In this document: positions 5,667-9,530 of the stretch, one piece after another
Position numbering within the stretch: the first letter of the stretch is position 1
Layout of the letters: each line of letters begins with the position of its first letter
Assembly: GCF_020741395.1 (NCBI RefSeq)
Contig: NZ_DYZA01000098.1
Coordinates: 1-9,530, forward strand
Source: Mailhella massiliensis
GTDB taxonomy: Bacteria > Desulfobacterota > Desulfovibrionia > Desulfovibrionales > Desulfovibrionaceae
Direction of reading: 5' to 3'
DNA: 9,530 bases
Translations under genes and position numbers: made by a program
The notes under the pieces: generated by a model
The model's input: only the letters and a program-made list of their open reading frames with translations
What the model was told of the DNA's origin: nothing
Database searches by the model: none

Positions 5667-7385
5667 ATGGCTCCCAATATTCTCATCATCGGCGGCGTCG
5701 CCCTCGGTCCCAAGGCCGCCGCACGCGCCAAACGCCTTATGCCCGAAAGCAACATCACCATGATTGATCAGGGCACCTACATTTCCTACGGCGGCTGCGG
5801 TATTCCCTACTTCGTGGGCGGCGACGTACCTCAGATGAACGGCCTGCGCACCACCAACGCCGGCGTCGTGCGCGACGAAGCATTCTTCAAGGAGCTCAAG
5901 GGCGTCAACGCCATCTGCCACACGCGTGCCCTTTCCATTAACCGCAAGGAAAAAACCGTCACCGTAGAGAACACGCAGACCGGCGAAAAGAGCGACCTGC
6001 CCTACGACAAGCTGGTCATCGCCACGGGCAGCAGCCCCCGTATCCCTCCCATTCCCGGCGCGGATCTCAAGAACGTCACCTCCGTCACCTGCCTTGAAGC
6101 CGCCAAGGCCATTCAGGAACAGTGTGCCGCCCGCCGTATCAATCACGCCGTCATCATAGGCGCCGGCTTCATCGGTCTGGAAATGGCCGTGGCTCTGGCC
6201 GACATGTGGGGCATCAAAGTCACTGTCATTGAAATGCTCGACCATGTCCTGCCCGCTCAGCTGTGCTACAACTTCGGTCAGATCGCCAAACACGACCTGG
6301 AAGAAATGGGCATCACCGTGCTCACCGGCGAAGGCGTGAAGGAACTCAAGGGCAAAGACGGCGCGGTCTGCCAGGTAGTGACCAACAAGCGTACCATCGA
6401 CGCGGACGAAGTCATCTTCTCCATCGGCGTCACTCCCAACTCCAAGATTGCCGCGGACGCGGGCATCGCCTGCCATCCTCGCGGCGGCATTCTGGTGAAC
6501 ACCCACATGCAGACCTCCGACCCCGACATCTATGCCGGCGGCGACGTGGTCGTGGTACGCAACCTCATTTCCGGTGATCTCTCCTATCTGCCCCTCGGCT
6601 CCATGGCCAACAGGCAGGGCCGTGTCATCGGTACCAACCTCGCCGGCGGCCAGGCCACCTTCGAAGGCGTGGTGGGCGCCTGGTGTGTGAAGCTGAACAA
6701 GATGTACGCCTCCGGCGCGGGCCTCACCCTGCATCAGGCCCGCACGGCCGGCTTCGACGCCATTGAAGTGAGCATGGAAGGCTCCGACAAGGCCCACTTC
6801 TATCCCGGGCACACCAACACCAGCATCAACGTGGTCGTGGACAAGCAGTCCCGCCGTGTGCTGGGCGTCCAGGGCATGAGCACCGACGGCTCCGCCGTAA
6901 AGGCCCGTACCGACGCCGTGGCCGCCATGCTTCAGGTTTCCCGTCCCACGCTGAACGACCTTTCCAACCTCGAAGTCTGCTATGCGCCGCCCTTCGCCTC
7001 CGCTATGGACGTGATCAACGCCGCCGGCAACGTGGCCGACAACGTGGTGAGCGGCTACCACAACGCCATTACCCCCGATGAATTCATGGATCTGTGGGAA
7101 AAGCGCGACGAGAACAACTACCTCTTTGTGGATATCCGTCCCGCCAAGGCCGGCAAGCCCATCGAAGAACGTCACCCCGGTCAGTACCTCTCTCTGCCGC
7201 TGGAAGAATTCAACGCCCGCGCCGCAAAGGAAATCCCCACCGACCGCCCCGTGGCTCTGGTGTGCAACACCGGTACCCGCGCCTACGAAGCCCAGCTCAA
7301 GCTGCGTGAAATGGGCATTGAAACAGTGAATTCCTCCGGCGGCCATACAGCCCTGCGCAAGCGCGGCGACGAAGAAAAGTTCTAG
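5667..7385 (+). CDS. FAD-dependent CoA-disulfide/persulfide reductase with C-terminal rhodanese domain
   Basis: This 572-aa cytoplasmic flavoprotein belongs to the CoA-disulfide reductase family, whose rhodanese-fused members use NAD(P)H to reduce CoA disulfide, CoA-persulfide or polysulfide. The N-terminal FAD fold begins NILIIGGVALGPKAAARAKR (4-23). The redox Cys44 lies in ISYGGCGIPYF (39-49). The ATGSSPR loop is 119-125, the NAD(P)H site IIGAGFIGLE is 163-172, and the second FAD motif YAGGDV is 289-294. The dimerisation domain carries CYAPPFASAMDVINAAGNVADN (438-459). The rhodanese domain (about 468-572) has active Cys533 in CNTGTRA, a variant of the usual C-R-x-G-x-R loop. GGAGG (5654-5658) supports the start. 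It is a single-gene unit with a long upstream region and a strong terminator. Substrate is inferred; NADH oxidase or polysulfide reductase activity is also possible. Confidence 0.9.
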   Translation: MAPNILIIGGVALGPKAAARAKRLMPESNITMIDQGTYISYGGCGIPYFVGGDVPQMNGLRTTNAGVVRDEAFFKELKGVNAICHTRALSINRKEKTVTVENTQTGEKSDLPYDKLVIATGSSPRIPPIPGADLKNVTSVTCLEAAKAIQEQCAARRINHAVIIGAGFIGLEMAVALADMWGIKVTVIEMLDHVLPAQLCYNFGQIAKHDLEEMGITVLTGEGVKELKGKDGAVCQVVTNKRTIDADEVIFSIGVTPNSKIAADAGIACHPRGGILVNTHMQTSDPDIYAGGDVVVVRNLISGDLSYLPLGSMANRQGRVIGTNLAGGQATFEGVVGAWCVKLNKMYASGAGLTLHQARTAGFDAIEVSMEGSDKAHFYPGHTNTSINVVVDKQSRRVLGVQGMSTDGSAVKARTDAVAAMLQVSRPTLNDLSNLEVCYAPPFASAMDVINAAGNVADNVVSGYHNAITPDEFMDLWEKRDENNYLFVDIRPAKAGKPIEERHPGQYLSLPLEEFNARAAKEIPTDRPVALVCNTGTRAYEAQLKLREMGIETVNSSGGHTALRKRGDEEKF

Positions 7386-7403
7386 TCCCCGCATAACGCC
7401 TTA

Positions 7404-7439
7404 AAAATAGGGGCGGGCCTCTCGGCCCGCCCCTATTTT
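7404..7439. terminator. Bidirectional terminator between convergent oxidoreductase and LysR genes
   Basis: Arms AAAATAGGGGCGGGCC (7404-7419) and GGCCCGCCCCTATTTT (7424-7439) pair perfectly over 16 bp around TCTC. A-rich and T-rich ends work in both directions. The last base overlaps the TGA of the LysR gene, so the hairpin serves both convergent transcripts. Confidence 0.93.
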
Positions 7440-8419
7440 CATAACGTCTTTCCTGGAAAGAGTACCGGGACGAACTCTTTTTCCGTCTCGCAGCCACGCA
7501 CCTCCAAAGCCTGCTCCAACCTGTGGACAAAGGCCATAGCCTTCCGGCTGGGCCTTGGTGGAAGCACCACGCACTGATACGCCCCTATCTTCTCCTTCAG
7601 GGGAATAAAACGCACATGTTCCGCCAACCGCCTCTGCACCCGTCCCGGCTGTACCAGGCTCTCCTGCATGAGGCTGACGCCGACATTGCGACGCAGCGAC
7701 TGCGTCCAGGAAAAAAGGCTGGGGATAGTTTGGACGATATTGGGCGTTCCGTACTGCTCAAGTACGTGCTGCAAGGGCGTGCAGGCCTGCTTCTTTTCCC
7801 TTGGGAGTATGAACGGAAGGCGGAGAAGGTCGTTAACCGACACGACCGTTTCCTGCGAAAGAAGGGAATGTTTCCCTACGCAGGCAATATAATAATTTTT
7901 TTTGATAATATGCGTATCCGCCCCGGCAAACATGAATCTGTGGATGGGTTCTTCATCCTCCACAAAGGGAATCGTGCACAAAAACAGAGAATCTCCCCTG
8001 TCATGTGCGCGCAGGCGCCGCATGAACCGATGCTCCTCCATAAAGCGTACAGTAATACGCATATCCGAGCGTTCCGCCTGAAAATCACGTATAGTGTCGA
8101 AAAGGCAGTCGGAAACAAAGGAATATGTGAACAGATCCAGATCATGAAGAGATCCGGCCGCCTGCCTTTCCGCGAAATAGGAAAGAATACGCTCATGGTC
8201 GTCAAGGCACTTTTGTGCGTACGCCAAGAAAATATTTCCCTCTTCCGTAAGCATGCAGCCGCCCCGACGACGCCGAACAAGCGTTACGCCGAACTCCCGC
8301 TCCAGCGACTGGATGGAAAAGCTGAGCGCCTGCTGCGTGATGCCCAGTTTTCGCGCAGCGGCGCAGAAGGTACCGCATTGCACAAGCGTCAGAAAAAATG
8401 TCAACTGTTCTATGCGCAA
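7439..8419 (-). CDS. LysR-family transcriptional regulator
   Basis: The product is 326 aa, slightly longer than the usual 290-310. The N-terminal winged helix-turn-helix is canonical: MRIEQLTFFLTLVQCGTF (1-18), AAARKLGITQQALSFSIQSLE (20-40, recognition helix about 28-40) and LVRRRRGGCMLTEEG (47-61). A linker helix follows (about 63-90), then a ligand-binding domain (about 91-300) whose specificity cannot be read. The start is TTG at 8419, supported by AGAGG 8 nt upstream; no in-frame ATG fits. It converges on the oxidoreductase and lies downstream of the permease on the same strand. A promoter overlapped by two dyads just upstream suggests autoregulation. Targets might be itself, the permease or the oxidoreductase; none is proven here. 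Confidence 0.92.
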   Translation of the reverse strand: MRIEQLTFFLTLVQCGTFCAAARKLGITQQALSFSIQSLEREFGVTLVRRRRGGCMLTEEGNIFLAYAQKCLDDHERILSYFAERQAAGSLHDLDLFTYSFVSDCLFDTIRDFQAERSDMRITVRFMEEHRFMRRLRAHDRGDSLFLCTIPFVEDEEPIHRFMFAGADTHIIKKNYYIACVGKHSLLSQETVVSVNDLLRLPFILPREKKQACTPLQHVLEQYGTPNIVQTIPSLFSWTQSLRRNVGVSLMQESLVQPGRVQRRLAEHVRFIPLKEKIGAYQCVVLPPRPSRKAMAFVHRLEQALEVRGCETEKEFVPVLFPGKTL

Positions 8420-8461
8420 GGAATCACCCTCTGGAAAGACTGAATGACATAGCGATTCTTC

Positions 8462-8490
8462 ATGCTATCCGATATGTTCGGTAAGAACAA
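8462..8490 (-). promoter_or_regulatory. Promoter of the LysR gene with overlapping operator-like dyad
   Basis: On the minus strand TTGTTC (plus 8485-8490) and TAGCAT (plus 8462-8467) are 17 bp apart. The -35 overlaps a perfect dyad TGTTC-N5-GAACA (8475-8489). A second dyad ATAGC-N10-GCTAT (8449-8468) covers the -10 and the start region. This arrangement fits binding by a dimeric regulator, possibly LysR autoregulation; the hexamers are moderate matches. Confidence 0.45.
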
Positions 8491-8515
8491 TATACGCACA
8501 TCATCCATAACTGTG

Positions 8516-8557
8516 CAGACAGAAAACCTCTTTATATGACAAGAGGCTTTCTGTCTG
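8516..8557 (-). terminator. Long 17-bp hairpin after the permease gene
   Basis: Minus-strand arms CAGACAGAAAGCCTCTT and AAGAGGTTTTCTGTCTG enclose an 8-nt loop. All 17 positions pair if one G-U wobble is allowed; on the plus strand that position would be an A-C mismatch, so a minus-strand RNA is favoured. It lies 24 bp past the permease stop. No U-tract follows, so it may be a factor-dependent 3' end, an RNA-stability stem or a processing site rather than a classic terminator. Confidence 0.55.
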
Positions 8558-8581
8558 GAAAATACAAAAGGGAAAATACTG

Positions 8582-9530
8582 TTACAGAAGGCCGAGGTAT
8601 TTCCACCAAAGTATGCCCGCTGTGGAAAGAAACACCAGATTGATGACGAACTTGATGGTCATGATCATGACGAAATCCCTGATCCTTGTAAGTCCCATGG
8701 AAAAGGCCACCAGATAAACGGCCGTTTCATAGGGAAGCCAGAGCTGGGCGCAGCCCTGGAAAAACATGTAGAACATGGGCTTGATGCTGAACCCGAGATC
8801 CTGACAGATCTGCGCGAAAGGGAGGCCCAGAGCGGCCATTTCCGCAAGAGGCGTCATGATAAAGTTCAGCAAGAGGCCGCTGAAGAATGCGGCATACAAA
8901 AAGATCGTCTCGCTCACTCCCTGGAGCATGGGTACCAGCGTGGCGGAAACCACCTGCCCGAAGCCCACGGCGTTGCCGGCCGCACCTATGGACATGCACG
9001 CCGTAATAAAGAAAAGCACGGGATAGGGGACTTCTTTAATCGCCTGCGCATTCCCTACATTAAAACCAGGCATGAAAAGAAGCATTGGGGCGAAAATAAA
9101 ACCGTACACCATATCGACGTGGTGGAACTGATAGGTGAAGAGAAAAACGACAAGGGAGACAAGAACGGCAATGAGCTTCTTTTCATGGGGAAGGAGCTTC
9201 CCAAGTTCCTCAAGCTGCCTTTCAAAAACCTCCCTGTTGCCGAGATTCTTTTCAGGACGGCAGAAGTATCCGACGGCCCCGCCCACCAGATAGTAGCCTA
9301 TGACGAATATGGCGTTATCCCTGAAGTAAGCGGGATAGGAAGGATCCACCTGCACGACGGAAGATGCGGCACTGTAAAGAATAGATATAAAATCAGGAGA
9401 ATAAAGAAAAAAGTTGGCGTCCATGATATCTACTGTATCGGATACAGATTTTACAATATCTAAGATTTCTACATATTTATCATTTGGCTCAAATCCTGGA
9501 TTGAATTCTACAACTGTTGCTTTTGCTCCT
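8582..9530 (-). CDS. DASS/SLC13-like anion permease, C-terminal part (partial, open at window edge)
   Basis: This is a polytopic inner-membrane protein. From the ATG at 9424 there are 280 residues with hydrophobic segments at about 38-55, 84-100, 105-119, 134-156, 172-192, 213-232 and 250-272. A cytoplasmic-looking loop with ERQLEELGKLLPHEKK (68-83) precedes the second half. The layout, NFIMTPLAEMAALGLP (187-202) and LWLPYETAVYLVAFSMG (228-244), matches the second half of divalent anion:Na+ symporters, which are normally 430-500 aa. The ATG at 9424 has no ribosome binding site, and the same frame is open upstream to 9529 for 35 more codons, so the gene probably runs off the window. Those codons are AT-rich and encode a soluble-looking stretch (VVEFNPGFEPNDKYVEILDIV). 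Substrate (sulfate, sulfonate, dicarboxylate) is unknown. Confidence 0.7.
   Translation of the reverse strand, partial: GAKATVVEFNPGFEPNDKYVEILDIVKSVSDTVDIMDANFFLYSPDFISILYSAASSVVQVDPSYPAYFRDNAIFVIGYYLVGGAVGYFCRPEKNLGNREVFERQLEELGKLLPHEKKLIAVLVSLVVFLFTYQFHHVDMVYGFIFAPMLLFMPGFNVGNAQAIKEVPYPVLFFITACMSIGAAGNAVGFGQVVSATLVPMLQGVSETIFLYAAFFSGLLLNFIMTPLAEMAALGLPFAQICQDLGFSIKPMFYMFFQGCAQLWLPYETAVYLVAFSMGLTRIRDFVMIMTIKFVINLVFLSTAGILWWKYLGLL
9433..9447. repeat. 15-bp perfect palindrome near the right edge
   Basis: CTGTATC-G-GATACAG is a perfect 7-bp inverted repeat around one base, 9 bp upstream of the ATG at 9424 in the permease frame. It could be an operator or recombination site if the gene starts at 9424, or a chance feature of coding sequence if the frame continues. 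Confidence 0.4.

Noticed and set aside
5469..7394. 641-aa minus-strand open frame opposite the FAD oxidoreductase
   Set aside because: It is antisense to a gene with full family motifs; its Gly/His/Val-rich composition is typical of the complement of GC-rich codons, and it has no recognisable domain.
7523..8443. 306-aa plus-strand open frame opposite the LysR gene
   Set aside because: The minus strand encodes a canonical LysR protein; this frame has no domain or ribosome binding site.

Overview
The window looks like chromosomal DNA from a Gram-negative, GC-rich anaerobe. The best guess is the Desulfovibrionaceae (Desulfovibrio/Bilophila-like): GC-rich third codon positions, a DarP/YjgA (DUF615) homologue, a DgkA diacylglycerol kinase, and a CoA-disulfide-reductase-type flavoprotein with a fused rhodanese domain. 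This placement is inference, because no taxonomic marker gene is present.

Left part (1-1000, mostly minus strand). tRNA-Ala(GGC), with its own promoter and terminator, lies downstream of a two-gene minus-strand unit. That unit is an unrecognised 125-aa protein followed, with no spacer, by a half-length DarP homologue. Beyond the tRNA 3' end is a perfect 11-bp tandem repeat, of a kind that can mark integrase arm sites beside a tRNA attachment site.

Middle (1061-4735, plus strand). A candidate 43-aa small ORF, a Cys-rich 187-aa unknown protein and dgkA are chained by two ATGA overlaps, followed by an RlmI-type 23S rRNA cytosine methyltransferase. A clear terminator separates these from a class V PLP aminotransferase, which ends in its own terminator.

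Right part (4786-9530). An 880-bp gene-free stretch carries several short repeats and dyads. It leads to a 572-aa FAD oxidoreductase-rhodanese fusion (CoA-disulfide/persulfide reductase family). A 16-bp-stem bidirectional terminator separates this from a convergent LysR regulator with a TTG start. Upstream of the regulator, and on the same strand, is the C-terminal part of a DASS/SLC13-like permease whose reading frame is still open at the window edge.

How the genes relate: dgkA (lipid recycling) and rlmI (ribosome modification) are housekeeping genes that probably share a transcript with the unknown proteins. The oxidoreductase suggests sulfane-sulfur or thiol redox metabolism. The LysR protein is placed to control the adjacent permease, the convergent oxidoreductase, or itself. 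I found no clear undescribed multi-gene system. The best leads are the small ORF overlapping alternative hairpins, the Cys-rich unknown protein, the DgkA active-site substitution and the composition break at the right edge.
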